DNA of 64,000 nucleotides from Pseudomonas sp. GOM6. Its GTDB lineage: Bacteria; Pseudomonadota; Gammaproteobacteria; Pseudomonadales; Pseudomonadaceae. The stretch is taken from the NCBI RefSeq assembly GCF_029537485.1, contig NZ_JARPUS010000006.1:1-64000 (forward strand), given 5' to 3'. A program made the position numbers and the translations under genes. The notes beneath the pieces are model-generated. The model saw only the letters and a program-made list of their open reading frames with translations, did not search any database and was not told where the DNA came from. Shown here in pieces: positions 20,776 through 32,522 of the stretch. The stretch's first letter is position 1. Each line of letters opens with the position of its first letter.

Positions 20776-21819
20776 TTACTTCGCGGCCCAGGCGTTGAAG
20801 CGTTGCTCCAGCTGCTCGCCGTAGTCCGCCCAGAAGGTCACGTTCATCGGCACCTGGCCGGCGATGTTTTCCGGGGTGGTCGGCATGTCCTTGAGCAGCG
20901 CCGGGTCGAGCAGCTCGACCGCCTTCTTGTTGGCCGGGCCGTAGGCAATGTTGGAGGAGTAGACCTTCTGCTGCTCGGGCTGCACGCTGAACGCGGCGAA
21001 AGCCTTGGCGGCGTCGGCATCCTTGGCGCCACGCGGGATGGCCCAGGAGTCGAAGTCGTAGATCCCGCCGTTCCACACCACCTGCAGGTTGCTTTCCTTC
21101 TGCACGGCGGCGATGCGACCGTTGTAGGCGGAGCTCATGACCACGTCACCCGAGGCGAGGAACTGCGGCGGCTGCGCGCCGGCTTCCCACCACTGGATGC
21201 TCGGCTTGATCTCGTCGAGCTTCTTGAAGGCACGGTCCTGGCCTTCCTTAGTGGCCAGCACGGTGTAGACATCCTTGGCCGGTACGCCATCGGCCATCAG
21301 GGCGAATTCCAGGGTGTACTTGGCGCCCTTGCGCAGGCCGCGCTTGCCCGGGAATTTCTGCACATCCCAGAAATCGGCCCAGCCGGTCGGGGCGCTGGCC
21401 AGCTTGTCGGCGTTGTAGGCCAGTACGGTGGACCAGACGAAGAAGCCGATGCCGCAGGGCTGGATCGCGCCTTCGATGAAGTCATCGGCATTGCCGAACT
21501 GCTCGGGATCGAGCTCCTCGAACAGGCCTTCGTCGCAACCACGGGCCAGCTCCGGCGACTCCACTTCGACCAGGTGCCAGGACACACTGTTGGTGTCGAC
21601 CATGGCTTTCACCTTGGCCATCTCGCCGTTGTACTCGCCAGCGATGATCTTGCCTTTGCCGGCTGCTTCCCACGGCTGGTAAAAGGCTTTTTCCTGGGCG
21701 GTCTTGTTGGCGCCACCGAAGGAAATCACCGTCAGATCGGCGGCCATGGCCTGGGTCGCGCCGGCCAGGCCCAGAGCCAAGGCGGCGAGGCGGAAGGTAC
21801 TGCGAACAGCTGTGCTCAT
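20776..21819 (-). CDS. agtB: Periplasmic substrate-binding protein, AgtB
   Basis: A 347-residue PotD-type binding protein. A clear signal peptide (STFRLAALALGLAGATQAMA) precedes mature ADLTVISFGGANKTAQEKAF. The body contains WWEAGAQPPQFLASGDVVMSSAYNGR, typical of polyamine/GABA binding proteins. I chose the ATG at 21819 with GGAG upstream; the frame stays open to 21861. It is preceded by agtA and followed by hairpins that would favour high expression of this subunit. Confidence 0.88.
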   Translation of the reverse strand: MSTAVRSTFRLAALALGLAGATQAMAADLTVISFGGANKTAQEKAFYQPWEAAGKGKIIAGEYNGEMAKVKAMVDTNSVSWHLVEVESPELARGCDEGLFEELDPEQFGNADDFIEGAIQPCGIGFFVWSTVLAYNADKLASAPTGWADFWDVQKFPGKRGLRKGAKYTLEFALMADGVPAKDVYTVLATKEGQDRAFKKLDEIKPSIQWWEAGAQPPQFLASGDVVMSSAYNGRIAAVQKESNLQVVWNGGIYDFDSWAIPRGAKDADAAKAFAAFSVQPEQQKVYSSNIAYGPANKKAVELLDPALLKDMPTTPENIAGQVPMNVTFWADYGEQLEQRFNAWAAK

Positions 21820-21857
21820 TGTTGTTCTCCAGAGTGCAGGGTTGGTAATGCCTGGCG

Positions 21858-22967
21858 TCATTCCGCAAGTTGCGGGTCGAGCGCCCTGACGTGCTCCACA
21901 TGCCAGCCGAGCGGCACCACATCGCCCACGCTCAGGGCGGGGTCGAGCTCGGCGATCGGCTGCTTGACGAAGAAACTGGGGTTGCCACAGACCTCCATGC
22001 GCACGCGCACGTGATCTCCCAGGTAGATGAACTCGGCCACGCGGCCGCTGAAACGGTTGGCGCAGCTCTCGCTGGCGCCATTGATACGCACCCGCTCGGG
22101 GCGAATCGACAGGCTTACCGGCTCGCCCGGCGCGCCGACCTTCACAGCCAGCGCCTGTACCTGCTCGCCACGCGCCAGGCGCACGGTGCAGCGCTCGCCG
22201 TCACGAGCCACCAGCTCGCCGGCCAGGCGGTTGTTCTCGCCAATGAACTGGGCGACGAAGGTGTTGCTCGGTGCCTCGTACAGGTCACGCGGCGGGGCGA
22301 TCTGCTGGATCTCGCCCTGGTGAAACACCGCCACGCGGTCGGACATGGTCAGCGCCTCGCCCTGGTCGTGGGTCACGTAGACCACGGTCACGCCCAGGCG
22401 CTGGTGGATGTGCTTGATCTCCATCTGCATGTGTTCGCGCAGCTGTTTGTCCAGCGCACCGAGCGGCTCGTCCATCAGCACCAGCTGCGGCTCGAACACC
22501 AGCGCACGGGCCAGCGCCACACGCTGCTGCTGACCGCCGGAAAGCTGCGCCGGGTAGCGGTTGCGGAAGCTGTCGAGCTGCACCATGGACAGCGCGCGCT
22601 TGACCCGCTCGGTGACGTCGGTTTTGTTCATGCCACGCACGCTGAGCGGGAAGGCCAGGTTCTCGGCCACCGTCATGTGCGGGAACAGGGCGTAGTTCTG
22701 GAACACCATGCCGATGTCGCGCTTGTGCGGCGGCACGTTGTTGATCGAGCGCCCGGCGAGGAGGATCTCCCCGGCGGTGGGCGTCTCGAAACCGGCCAGC
22801 ATCATCAGGCTGGTGGTCTTGCCGGAACCGGACGGCCCGAGCAGGGTGAGGAACTCGCCCTTGCGGATGTCCAGGTTGAGGTCTTTGACGATCAGGCTTT
22901 CGCCGTCGTAGCTCTTCTGCACGCCCTTGAAACTGACGAGCACATCGCTGGAAGCATTCTCGGCCAT
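21858..22967 (-). CDS. agtA: ABC importer ATP-binding subunit (PotA-like), AgtA
   Basis: A 369-residue ATPase with Walker A GPSGSGKTT, Q-loop VFQNYALFPH, signature LSGGQQQR, Walker B LVLMDEP and H-loop VTHDQ, followed by a TOBE domain (about 280-369). The ATG at 22967 gives MAENASSDVLVSFKGVQKSY; the upstream extension to 23027 looks non-coding. It is first in the transporter operon, 145 bases from the agtR stop. Confidence 0.88.
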   Translation of the reverse strand: MAENASSDVLVSFKGVQKSYDGESLIVKDLNLDIRKGEFLTLLGPSGSGKTTSLMMLAGFETPTAGEILLAGRSINNVPPHKRDIGMVFQNYALFPHMTVAENLAFPLSVRGMNKTDVTERVKRALSMVQLDSFRNRYPAQLSGGQQQRVALARALVFEPQLVLMDEPLGALDKQLREHMQMEIKHIHQRLGVTVVYVTHDQGEALTMSDRVAVFHQGEIQQIAPPRDLYEAPSNTFVAQFIGENNRLAGELVARDGERCTVRLARGEQVQALAVKVGAPGEPVSLSIRPERVRINGASESCANRFSGRVAEFIYLGDHVRVRMEVCGNPSFFVKQPIAELDPALSVGDVVPLGWHVEHVRALDPQLAE

Positions 22968-23073
22968 TGCCGCACCCTTGTTCTCGTTGCCGTGCTGTAA
23001 GACTAGAAAGCCCTGCAGACGGCGCAAATCGGGCGCAAGGAGAGATTGCTATAAGGCGACAGGACGACAGCCT

Positions 23074-23110
23074 GTAGGGATCGCCCTACACACGGGTTTT
23101 GTGGGAGCGG
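23074..23110. repeat. Small palindrome and REP-like fragment at the agtR 3' end
   Basis: GTAGGG and CCCTAC (23074-23089) form a 6-bp stem with loop ATCG. Next to it, TGTGGGAGCGG matches the conserved start of the common Pseudomonas REP sequence (from memory) and runs up to the agtR stop. Confidence 0.45.
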
Positions 23111-23112
23111 AC

Positions 23113-23742
23113 TCAGAGCAGCTTGTGCTCCACGGCGTACTTCACCAGGTCCGCCACCGAATGCAGGTTGAGCTTCTGCATCAGGCGCGCCTTGTGGGTG
23201 CTGATGGTCTTGCTGCTGACCGACAGGTGCAGGGCGATCTCGTTGACGCCCTCGCCACGCACCAGGCGCTCGAACACCGAGAACTCGCGCTCGGACAGCA
23301 GCGCATGCGGCGGCCTTGAATCGGTCAGGCCGACCTCGAAAACCATGCGGTCGGCCAGCTCCGGATCGATATAACGACCGCCACCGGCCACCTTGCGAAT
23401 GGCGGTGAGCAACAACGCCGGGTCGCTGTCCTTGGTGGCGTAGCCGGCGGCGCCGATCTTCAGCGCACGGGCCGCCATCTGCGCCTCGTCGTGCATGGAC
23501 AGCACCAGCACCGCCGGCGGGTTGGCCAGGGCACGAATCCGCGGAATCGCCTCCAGTCCGTTGACACCGGGCATGGAGATATCCAGCAGCACCACCTCGC
23601 AGGGCGTGTGGCGCAGGGTTTCCAGCAGCTGTTCGCCATTGCAGGCCTCGCCCGCCACCTGCAGGTCCTTGGCCAAGCCGATCAGTTGCTTGATGCCCTC
23701 GCGGACGATGGTGTGGTCTTCGGCCACCAGTACACGAATCAT
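23113..23742 (-). CDS. agtR: LuxR/NarL-type response regulator, AgtR
   Basis: A 209-residue two-component regulator. The receiver domain has the phosphoacceptor D54 in VVLLDISMPGVNG and the acidic pair ED at 8-9. The output is a LuxR-type helix-turn-helix (LSEREFSVFERLVRGEGVNEIALHLSVSSKTISTH). Its ATG overlaps the agtS stop by 4 bases. In P. aeruginosa, PA0601 (AgtR) activates agtABCD and affects virulence in response to peptidoglycan fragments or GABA (established). The adjacent transporter supports the same role here. Confidence 0.85.
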   Translation of the reverse strand: MIRVLVAEDHTIVREGIKQLIGLAKDLQVAGEACNGEQLLETLRHTPCEVVLLDISMPGVNGLEAIPRIRALANPPAVLVLSMHDEAQMAARALKIGAAGYATKDSDPALLLTAIRKVAGGGRYIDPELADRMVFEVGLTDSRPPHALLSEREFSVFERLVRGEGVNEIALHLSVSSKTISTHKARLMQKLNLHSVADLVKYAVEHKLL

Positions 23743-26123
23743 GCGACTACCTCTTCTTTCAGTGCCACTCGCACGCTCAGCGTGGTGCCCTCGCCCGGAT
23801 GGCTGTCGATGCTCAGGCTGCCGCCCAGCATCAGCACGCGCTCGCGCATGCCGACCAGGCCGAAGGATTGTGCGCGCGGCGCGCGGGTGTCGAAACCCCG
23901 ACCATCGTCACTGATCCGCAGGCACAGCTCATCACCCTCGACGCTCAGGGCGATCTCGACCGTGTGCGCCTGGGCATGGCGCAGCACATTGGTCAGCGCC
24001 TCCTGCAAAACGCGGAACAGGCCCACGGCTTTGGCATCGGCCAGTTTTGGCAACTGCTCTGGCACCTGCACCAGGCAGGCGATGCCGCTGCGCGCCTCGA
24101 AGCGCCGCGCCTGCCACTCGATGGCCGAGCCCAGTCCCGCATCCAAGATTGGTGGGCGCAATGCGGTGGCTACGTCACGCACCAGCTGGAACAGGTTGGC
24201 GATCAGTTTCTTCATGCTGTCCAGGCGTGCCTGCAGGCCCGGGTCGAGCCCGGCAAACGCCAGCTCGCACATCGAGGTTTCCAGCTTGAGCACGGTCAGC
24301 ACCTGGCCCAGTTCGTCGTGCACTTCACGGGCGATACGCGCTTTTTCTTCCTCACGCACGCTCTCCAGGTGCGCCGACAGCTCGCGCAACTGGGCACGCG
24401 ACTCGGCCAACTCCAGCTCGATGGCCTTGTTGTCGCTGATGTCCCAGACCACGCCATCCCACACCACATGGCCATCGCCCAGCTGGCGGGCGCTGGCCTT
24501 GATATCCGCCCAGCGGACCCGACCATCACGGGTGAGAATGCGCCCCTGCCACTGCCAGTCGCCTGCCGCGGCGATGGCCGCATCCTGGGTACGGTGGTAG
24601 GCCGCACGATCGTCCGGGTGGACCAGGCTGCGGATACCGAAGTCATGGGCCATGATGGCGGCCGGCGGATAGCCCACCAACTGCTCGCTGCCCTCACTGA
24701 TAAAGGCGAAGTCCGAGGGTGCCTCCGGGCTGGGCCGTTCGAGGCGGAACACCAGCCCCGGCACATTACCGGCGATGCCTTTCAGTCGCGCCTCGCTTTC
24801 TTCCAGGGCCGCACGGGCACGGCGCCGCTCGGTGGCATCGCTGAGGTAAACCACCAGATACTCGGTCTCGCGAAAGCGCAGAAAACCCAGCGTCACATCA
24901 ACGGGCAGGTCACTGCCATCGGCGCGCTGACAGAGGCTCTCGAAACTCAGGGCGCCATCCACCTGCTGACGCACCCGCCGCCACAGGTTGAGCCAGCGGT
25001 CCATGCCCAGCGTGCGCTCGAAGTCCTGCAGCGGCCGGTCGACCATGGCGGCCTCGCTGTAACCGAGCATGCCCGCCACCGCCTGGTTGGCATAGCGCAC
25101 CCGGCCGTCCCAGCTGACCCAGAGGATGCCCACCGTGCTGTGGTCGAGGGAGAACTGGGCCAGACGCAGCGCTTCCTCGGCCACCTCGCGCTGATTGAGG
25201 ATCTGCCGCGCTTCGAGCAGGCGCTTTTCCAGCTGGCCACGCTGGCGACGCAGCACAGCGAGCAATAGCAGGCTGACCAGCAGCATGAGGCCGAGCAGCA
25301 CACTGAGACTGCGCCAGAAGCGCGGCGAGTCGCCGAGCCCGGGGGTACGCGCCGTCAGCCAGCGGCGTTGCAGGCTGTCCAGTTCCTCGGCCGGCATCTC
25401 GCGCAAACCCTGCTGCACGATGCTGGCCAGCTCCGGCCAGTCGCGACGGGTAGCGAAGCGCAACAGCAGCGGCAGGCCGACATCGGCCAGCACGCGCAGG
25501 TTGGCGAACTCACTCTCCTGGGCCAGGCGACTGAGCTGGGCCTGGTCGATGGCGGCGAAGCGCGCCTTCTGCTCCAGCACCGCACGCAAGGCCTCGCGTT
25601 CGGACGGCTCGGCCTGCAACTGCAGGTTGAAGTAGTTGCTGCGCAGGTAGTCGGCCACCGCACTGGGGGTGCGCACGGCAATCACATCCTGTTCACCGAG
25701 CTGCTCAAGCTCCAGCCCCACCTCGCCCCCCGGCTCGCCGACCAGCAGATGGGGAATGCGCATGTAGGGGTCGGAATACTGCCAGAGGCGCAGACCGGCG
25801 GGGCTTTGCTGAAGGCCTGGCGCCAAGTCGATACGTCCGGCGCGCAGCGCTTCCTGCAGCGCCTCCAGGCTGTCGAAGCTGCGCCAGCTCAGTTCGACGC
25901 CGAGACGTTTGGCCAGTTTTTCGGTGAGTTCGATGCTCAGCCCGCTCAACTGCTGCTGACGGCGCCGATATTCGGCATAGGGCGCCTGCAGCACCACACC
26001 CACGCGCAGCCGCGGGTGCTCGGCCAGCCAGGCCTGCTCGGCCGGCGCCAGGCGTAGCGGCGCGGCCTGGACGCTCAGCGCACCCAGCAACAGCAGCCCA
26101 CAGAACACTCGAATCATGCGCAC
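23739..26123 (-). CDS. agtS: Sensor histidine kinase with periplasmic SBP domain, AgtS
   Basis: A 794-residue membrane kinase. It has a signal sequence, a periplasmic SBP_bac_3 (Venus-flytrap) domain (about 35-265), one transmembrane helix (about 275-295), two PAS domains (about 320-430 and 445-570), and a HisKA_3 dimerisation domain with the phospho-histidine in ARIAREVHDELGQ. The HATPase_c domain has LQEALTNVLRHAQA and ISDDGRGFD. The start is GTG at 26123 (GGAGG 8 bases upstream) or ATG at 26117. It probably senses an amino-acid-like ligand and signals to AgtR. Confidence 0.86.
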   Translation of the reverse strand: MRMIRVFCGLLLLGALSVQAAPLRLAPAEQAWLAEHPRLRVGVVLQAPYAEYRRRQQQLSGLSIELTEKLAKRLGVELSWRSFDSLEALQEALRAGRIDLAPGLQQSPAGLRLWQYSDPYMRIPHLLVGEPGGEVGLELEQLGEQDVIAVRTPSAVADYLRSNYFNLQLQAEPSEREALRAVLEQKARFAAIDQAQLSRLAQESEFANLRVLADVGLPLLLRFATRRDWPELASIVQQGLREMPAEELDSLQRRWLTARTPGLGDSPRFWRSLSVLLGLMLLVSLLLLAVLRRQRGQLEKRLLEARQILNQREVAEEALRLAQFSLDHSTVGILWVSWDGRVRYANQAVAGMLGYSEAAMVDRPLQDFERTLGMDRWLNLWRRVRQQVDGALSFESLCQRADGSDLPVDVTLGFLRFRETEYLVVYLSDATERRRARAALEESEARLKGIAGNVPGLVFRLERPSPEAPSDFAFISEGSEQLVGYPPAAIMAHDFGIRSLVHPDDRAAYHRTQDAAIAAAGDWQWQGRILTRDGRVRWADIKASARQLGDGHVVWDGVVWDISDNKAIELELAESRAQLRELSAHLESVREEEKARIAREVHDELGQVLTVLKLETSMCELAFAGLDPGLQARLDSMKKLIANLFQLVRDVATALRPPILDAGLGSAIEWQARRFEARSGIACLVQVPEQLPKLADAKAVGLFRVLQEALTNVLRHAQAHTVEIALSVEGDELCLRISDDGRGFDTRAPRAQSFGLVGMRERVLMLGGSLSIDSHPGEGTTLSVRVALKEEVVA

Positions 26124-26211
26124 GACAGCGACCTCCGGCCTGTTACCTTACCTGACAAACCTTCACGCAGCGCTTAGGCTGCTAGAACCCTTATCACGCC
26201 GAGCCCCTGAG

Positions 26212-27165
26212 ATGCGCCGTCCAGTCCTCTCGACACTCATCGCCCTGCTGCTGAGCCTTGCACATCCCGCCCTGGCGGAGGAAGAAACTCCCGCCGCCAG
26301 TCCAGACACCGCCGCCGCAACGCCAGATACCGAGGAGGCACCTCGCCAGCCGCTCGAAGAGCGTAGCGAGGACAATGCCCAAGCCCTGGAACGGCAACTG
26401 CCCAAGGGCGAACAGCAGATGCTGCAGGCCGAGGGCGGCAGCTTTCTGGCCTTGTGGAAACCGGCCAATGCGCCACAAGCCAAGGGGGTGGTGATCCTCG
26501 TCCCCGGCGCCAATGAAAGCGCCGACTGGCCGCAGGCGATCAATCCTCTGCGCAGCAAACTGCCCGATGTCGCCTGGAGCAGCCTGAGCCTGAACCTGCC
26601 CGACAGCCCCAAGGAGCCGCTGCCCGAGGCCGTGCTGCCGCGTACGCCGGAAGCGGTCACGGTCGATACCGCCGACAGCGTCGCCGAGCCCGCAACAGAG
26701 GCGCCCGCCAGTGAGCCCACGGCCGATGCCCCGGCCCCGGCGCCGGTCGATCCCTCTCAGCGAGTCTTCGCCCGTATCGACGCCGCCATCGCCTTCGCCG
26801 AGCAACAGGACGCGAGCAACATCGTGCTGCTCGGCCACGGTGACGGCGCCTACTGGGCGGCGCTCTATCTCAAGGAGCGCCAGCCTGCACAGGTCAAGCA
26901 ACTGGTCACGGTCGCCGCGCAACTGCCTGCCGGCCAGTCTCCTGCGCTGGAAGAGCTGATTCCCGGCCTCAAGCTGGCTACGGGCGACTTCTTCTACAAG
27001 GATCAGGCTGCCGATCGCAGCGCCGCCGTGCGCCGCCTGCAGGCCAGCAAGCGGCTGGCTCACGACAGCTACACGCAGGTTGCCCTCAAGGCCTTGCCGG
27101 GTAATCAGGATGCCGAGCAGGAGCAGCTGTTCCGCCGTGTCCGGGGTTGGCTGGAGAAGCAATAG
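26212..27165 (+). CDS. DUF3530 family alpha/beta-hydrolase-like exported protein
   Basis: A 317-residue protein with a signal peptide (STLIALLLSLAHPALA) and an acidic, proline/alanine-rich stretch, then a hydrolase-like region with VVILVPGANESADWPQAI and VLLGHGDGAYWAALYL. The latter sits where an alpha/beta hydrolase nucleophile elbow (GxSxG) would be but reads GHGDG, so ordinary serine-esterase activity is doubtful. The ATG at 26212 is used because the extension to 26116 overlaps agtS and lacks a signal peptide. It is divergent from agtS and ends 3 bases from the djlA stop. Function unknown. Confidence 0.8.
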   Translation: MRRPVLSTLIALLLSLAHPALAEEETPAASPDTAAATPDTEEAPRQPLEERSEDNAQALERQLPKGEQQMLQAEGGSFLALWKPANAPQAKGVVILVPGANESADWPQAINPLRSKLPDVAWSSLSLNLPDSPKEPLPEAVLPRTPEAVTVDTADSVAEPATEAPASEPTADAPAPAPVDPSQRVFARIDAAIAFAEQQDASNIVLLGHGDGAYWAALYLKERQPAQVKQLVTVAAQLPAGQSPALEELIPGLKLATGDFFYKDQAADRSAAVRRLQASKRLAHDSYTQVALKALPGNQDAEQEQLFRRVRGWLEKQ

Positions 27166-27168
27166 GCG

Positions 27169-27939
27169 TCAGCGGAAACCGTGCCTTCGGCGGATCAGCT
27201 CGTAGGCGGCGTGCAACTCACGGGTCTTGTCGGTCGCCGCACGCAGTTGCGCGGCACTGGCGCCAGCGCCAGCCAGCTTGTCCGGATGATGGCGACTGAG
27301 CAGGCGTCGGTAGGTCTGTTTGATCAGCCTGGGCTCGCTGTCGGCGCGCACGCCCAATAGGCGCAAGGCCGCCTGGTAATCCCCCCCAGGCGTGTCCGGC
27401 ACCGACGCTTGTGGCCGATATTCCTCGGCCATGGCCTGCAAGGCCGCACGCGGAAAGCCAAGCCAGCGCGCCCACTGCTCGATCAATAGGCGCTCCGCCT
27501 CACTCAGTCGGCCATCGGCCCAGGCCATGCGCCAGCAGGTACGCAATACCACCTCTGCACGCTCCGGGCGCGCCTGCAAGGCACGCAGGGGGCCGCGCAA
27601 CTCCTTGTCTGCCTGCTTGCCGCGCGCGAAGGCCTGCATGGCACGACGACGCGACAGCTCATCCAGCCCCAGCCGCTGCATCTCGCCTGCGGCCATCTGG
27701 ATATGACTGTCGAGCACACGCCCATCACTCTTGGCCAGGCGCCCGAGCAGCATGAACAGCAGATCCTCGTCGTCCATCTGTGGCCGCTGCAGCCCCAGGA
27801 GCTGACGCAGGTGCTCCAATGAGCGCAAACGCATGCGCCGGTCGAGCATCTGGCCAAGCAAGCCGCCCAGCAGTGCACCGGGGATGCTGGCCAGGGCCAG
27901 CCCCGCCGCAGCGCCAAGCAGGGTCGCCGGCCAGAGCAT
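27169..27939 (-). CDS. djlA: DjlA-like membrane-anchored J-domain co-chaperone
   Basis: A 256-residue protein with an N-terminal glycine-rich membrane segment (ATLLGAAAGLALASIPGALLGGLLG), a central TerB-like helical domain (about 55-175) and a C-terminal J domain (about 190-256) with the HPD motif in SRHHPDKL. It recruits DnaK to the inner-membrane surface. It sits one base after the murU stop. E. coli djlA also neighbours lptD, so the linkage is ancient, with amgK-murU inserted here. Confidence 0.9.
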   Translation of the reverse strand: MLWPATLLGAAAGLALASIPGALLGGLLGQMLDRRMRLRSLEHLRQLLGLQRPQMDDEDLLFMLLGRLAKSDGRVLDSHIQMAAGEMQRLGLDELSRRRAMQAFARGKQADKELRGPLRALQARPERAEVVLRTCWRMAWADGRLSEAERLLIEQWARWLGFPRAALQAMAEEYRPQASVPDTPGGDYQAALRLLGVRADSEPRLIKQTYRRLLSRHHPDKLAGAGASAAQLRAATDKTRELHAAYELIRRRHGFR

Positions 27940-27940
27940 G

Positions 27941-29634
<1,694 letters not shown>

Positions 29635-29762
29635 TACAGGGGTCTCCGACGGCGCTAGCCGTTGCGCGGGTCATGCTTTATTATCCAGCATCTTTTTCAG
29701 CCCATCGAGAGGCGTGCGGTCCCTGCGGGGCCGGAGGCGCGCAGGAAGCCCGGACTAACAAG

Positions 29763-32522
29763 ATGGCAGTAAAACTCCCCGTATTCCGTAAAAAATTCCC
29801 GTTGTTGATGACCAGTGGCCTGCTGGCGCTACAACCTCTTGCCACCTCTTTCGCTGTCGCTGCCGAGCAATTCGACTGTGCCGCCTCCGCTTCCGGCGGT
29901 TGGGCCTGTACCCCGAAAGCTGTCACCACCAGCCAACTGCCACGCCCACAGCACACCGCCACAGCGGTCAGCGCCGTGGCCGGCACAGCCGCCGTATCCG
30001 GCGAAGCTGAGCGCACCACCCTGGTCACCGAAAGCGAGGGCCGTGGTCTGCAGAGCCGCAGTGCTGACTTCAGCCATCTGGACTGGGTGCCGCGCGAACA
30101 ACTCACCGAGGCCCAGCTGGCCGAAGTCGGTCCTTACTGCGCCGGCTCCTACGTCGAGCCGCTGCGACCGGGCATGAGCGACGACACACCGATGGACGAA
30201 GCGCCACTGTTCGTTTCGGCCAAAGCCTCACGCTATGAGCAGGACAAGGAAGCCGCCACCCTCGCCGGTGATGTAGTGCTGCGCCAGGCCAGCATGCAGG
30301 TCGAGGCCGATGAAGCCACCCTGCACCAGGCCGAAAACCGCGGTGAGCTGAAAGGCAATGTCCGCATCCGTGACAACGGCATGCTGGTGGTTGGCGACCG
30401 CGCCGAGATCCAGCTGGACAATGGCGAAGCCAAGGTCGAGAACGCCGAGTACGTGATCCACAAGGGCCACGTGCGCGGCAGTGCGCTGTACGCCAAGCGC
30501 GAGGAAAGCGCCGTCGTCCGCCTCAAGGACGGCACCTACACCCGCTGCGAGCCGGGCAGCAACGCCTGGCACCTGAAGGGCAACAACGTCAAGCTGGACC
30601 CGGCCACCGGCTTCGGCACCGCGACCAATGTGACCCTGCGGGTGAAGGACATTCCTGTGTTCTACACCCCCTACATCTACTTCCCGATCGACGACCGTCG
30701 CCAGTCCGGTTTCCTCGCGCCCAGCCTGAGCTCGTCGAGCGACAACGGCTTCACCCTGTCGACGCCCTACTACTTCAACCTGGCGCCGAACTACGATGCC
30801 ACCCTCTACCCGACCTACATGGCCAAGCGCGGCATGTTGCTAGAGGGCGAGTTCCGCTACCTGACCAAAGGCAGCGAAGGCCAGGTCGGCGCAGCCTGGC
30901 TGGACGACCAGAACGACGACCGCGAGCTGCAGTCCGAATACGAAGACCAGCGCTGGATGTACAACTGGCAGCACAAGGGCGGTCTCGACGAGCGCCTGCT
31001 GGCCGAGGTGGACTACACCGATATCAGCGACCCCTACTACTTCCAGGATCTCGACAGCGATCTGGAAAGACTTGAGACGCCGGACTTCCTCAACCAGCGT
31101 GGCACCCTGACCTGGCGTGGCGACAGCTACACAGCACGCCTGAATGCCCACGCCTATGAACCGACCAGCGTTATCGACATCACCCCCTATGACCGCCTGC
31201 CGCAGCTCTCTCTGGATGGCCAGTTGCCGTTCCAGCCAGGCGGGCTGAACATGTTCTACAGCACCGAATACGCCAGCTTCGACCGCGACCTGCGCAGCGG
31301 CAACTTCGTCGATGAGGATGGCAATCCCGAGCCCTGGTATGACAACAACGTCTTCGGACTTGACCGTGCCACGGGCGACCGCGTTCATGTCGAGCCGGGC
31401 ATCAGCCTGCCGGTCGAGCGCACCTGGGGCTATCTCAAGCCCAGCCTGAAGTACGCCTATACCCAGTACGATCTGGACCTGGACTCCATAGGCAAGGCCC
31501 AGGCCGGCAGCGACTTCGAAGACTCGCCGGACCGTGGCGTGGCCATTGCCAGCGTTGACAGCGGCCTGTACTTCGACCGCAACACCACTTGGTTCGGCAA
31601 CAACTACCGGCAGACCCTGGAACCGCGCGCCTTCTACCTCTATGTACCGGAGGAAGACCAGGACGACATCCCGGTGTTCGACACCAGCGAACCAGGCTTC
31701 AATTACTCCTCGCTGTGGCGCGACAACCGCTTCAGCGGCCGCGACCGCTTCGGCGACGAGAACAAACTGTCCATCGGCGTAACCAGCCGCTGGATCGAGA
31801 GCAACGGCTTCGAGCGCCAGCGCTTCAGCATTGGCCAGGCCGTGTACTTCGCCGACCGCAAGGTCACCATGCCGGATCGCACTGGCACCCTGAAGGATCG
31901 CGACGACTACCAATCCGACGTCTCGCCCTATGCCCTGGAATACCTCTACCGCTTCAACCGCGACTGGCGCCTGAGCTCGGACTTCAACTGGGATCCGGAC
32001 AGCCACCAGACCCGTTCCGGCAGCATGATGTTCCACTACCAGCCGGAAGACGAACCGAACAAGGTGGTCAACCTGGGCTATCGCTATCGTAATGACACCA
32101 TGCGTTACGACCAGGCGAGCGGTAGCTGGGTATATGGCAGCGACTTCGGCGTCGAAGGCCAGCCGAACTACGTCGAGGACTACTACAAGATCCAGCAGCA
32201 CGATTTCTCGGTGATCTGGCCGATCGTGCCGCAATGGAGCGTGATTGCCCGCTGGCAGCATGACTATGCACAGAACCGTACCCTGGAAGCCTTCGGTGGT
32301 TTCGAGTACGACAGCTGCTGCTGGAAACTGCGCCTGATCAACCGTTACTGGGTCGACTACGACGAGACCAGTCTCAACCCCGATACCAACGAGGAAGGCG
32401 ATCGCGGCATCTTCCTGCAGATCGTCCTCAAGGGCCTCGGCAATGTGCTGGGCGGCTCGACCGAGACTTTCCTCGACCAAGGCATTCAAGGTTACCGTGA
32501 ACGTGAAGAACAAGCTTTCTGA
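29763..32522 (+). CDS. lptD: LPS-assembly protein LptD
   Basis: Outer-membrane barrel that inserts lipopolysaccharide with LptE. The 919-residue protein has a signal peptide ending near residue 34 (ATSFAVAA), N-terminal cysteines C39 and C49, an OstA/LptA-like periplasmic domain (about 150-290) and a long C-terminal beta-barrel. The C-terminal half contains the adjacent cysteines in YDSCCWKL used for disulfide linkage. I chose the ATG at 29763; the frame runs further upstream across amgK. The last 20 bases overlap surA. Confidence 0.96.
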   Translation: MAVKLPVFRKKFPLLMTSGLLALQPLATSFAVAAEQFDCAASASGGWACTPKAVTTSQLPRPQHTATAVSAVAGTAAVSGEAERTTLVTESEGRGLQSRSADFSHLDWVPREQLTEAQLAEVGPYCAGSYVEPLRPGMSDDTPMDEAPLFVSAKASRYEQDKEAATLAGDVVLRQASMQVEADEATLHQAENRGELKGNVRIRDNGMLVVGDRAEIQLDNGEAKVENAEYVIHKGHVRGSALYAKREESAVVRLKDGTYTRCEPGSNAWHLKGNNVKLDPATGFGTATNVTLRVKDIPVFYTPYIYFPIDDRRQSGFLAPSLSSSSDNGFTLSTPYYFNLAPNYDATLYPTYMAKRGMLLEGEFRYLTKGSEGQVGAAWLDDQNDDRELQSEYEDQRWMYNWQHKGGLDERLLAEVDYTDISDPYYFQDLDSDLERLETPDFLNQRGTLTWRGDSYTARLNAHAYEPTSVIDITPYDRLPQLSLDGQLPFQPGGLNMFYSTEYASFDRDLRSGNFVDEDGNPEPWYDNNVFGLDRATGDRVHVEPGISLPVERTWGYLKPSLKYAYTQYDLDLDSIGKAQAGSDFEDSPDRGVAIASVDSGLYFDRNTTWFGNNYRQTLEPRAFYLYVPEEDQDDIPVFDTSEPGFNYSSLWRDNRFSGRDRFGDENKLSIGVTSRWIESNGFERQRFSIGQAVYFADRKVTMPDRTGTLKDRDDYQSDVSPYALEYLYRFNRDWRLSSDFNWDPDSHQTRSGSMMFHYQPEDEPNKVVNLGYRYRNDTMRYDQASGSWVYGSDFGVEGQPNYVEDYYKIQQHDFSVIWPIVPQWSVIARWQHDYAQNRTLEAFGGFEYDSCCWKLRLINRYWVDYDETSLNPDTNEEGDRGIFLQIVLKGLGNVLGGSTETFLDQGIQGYREREEQAF

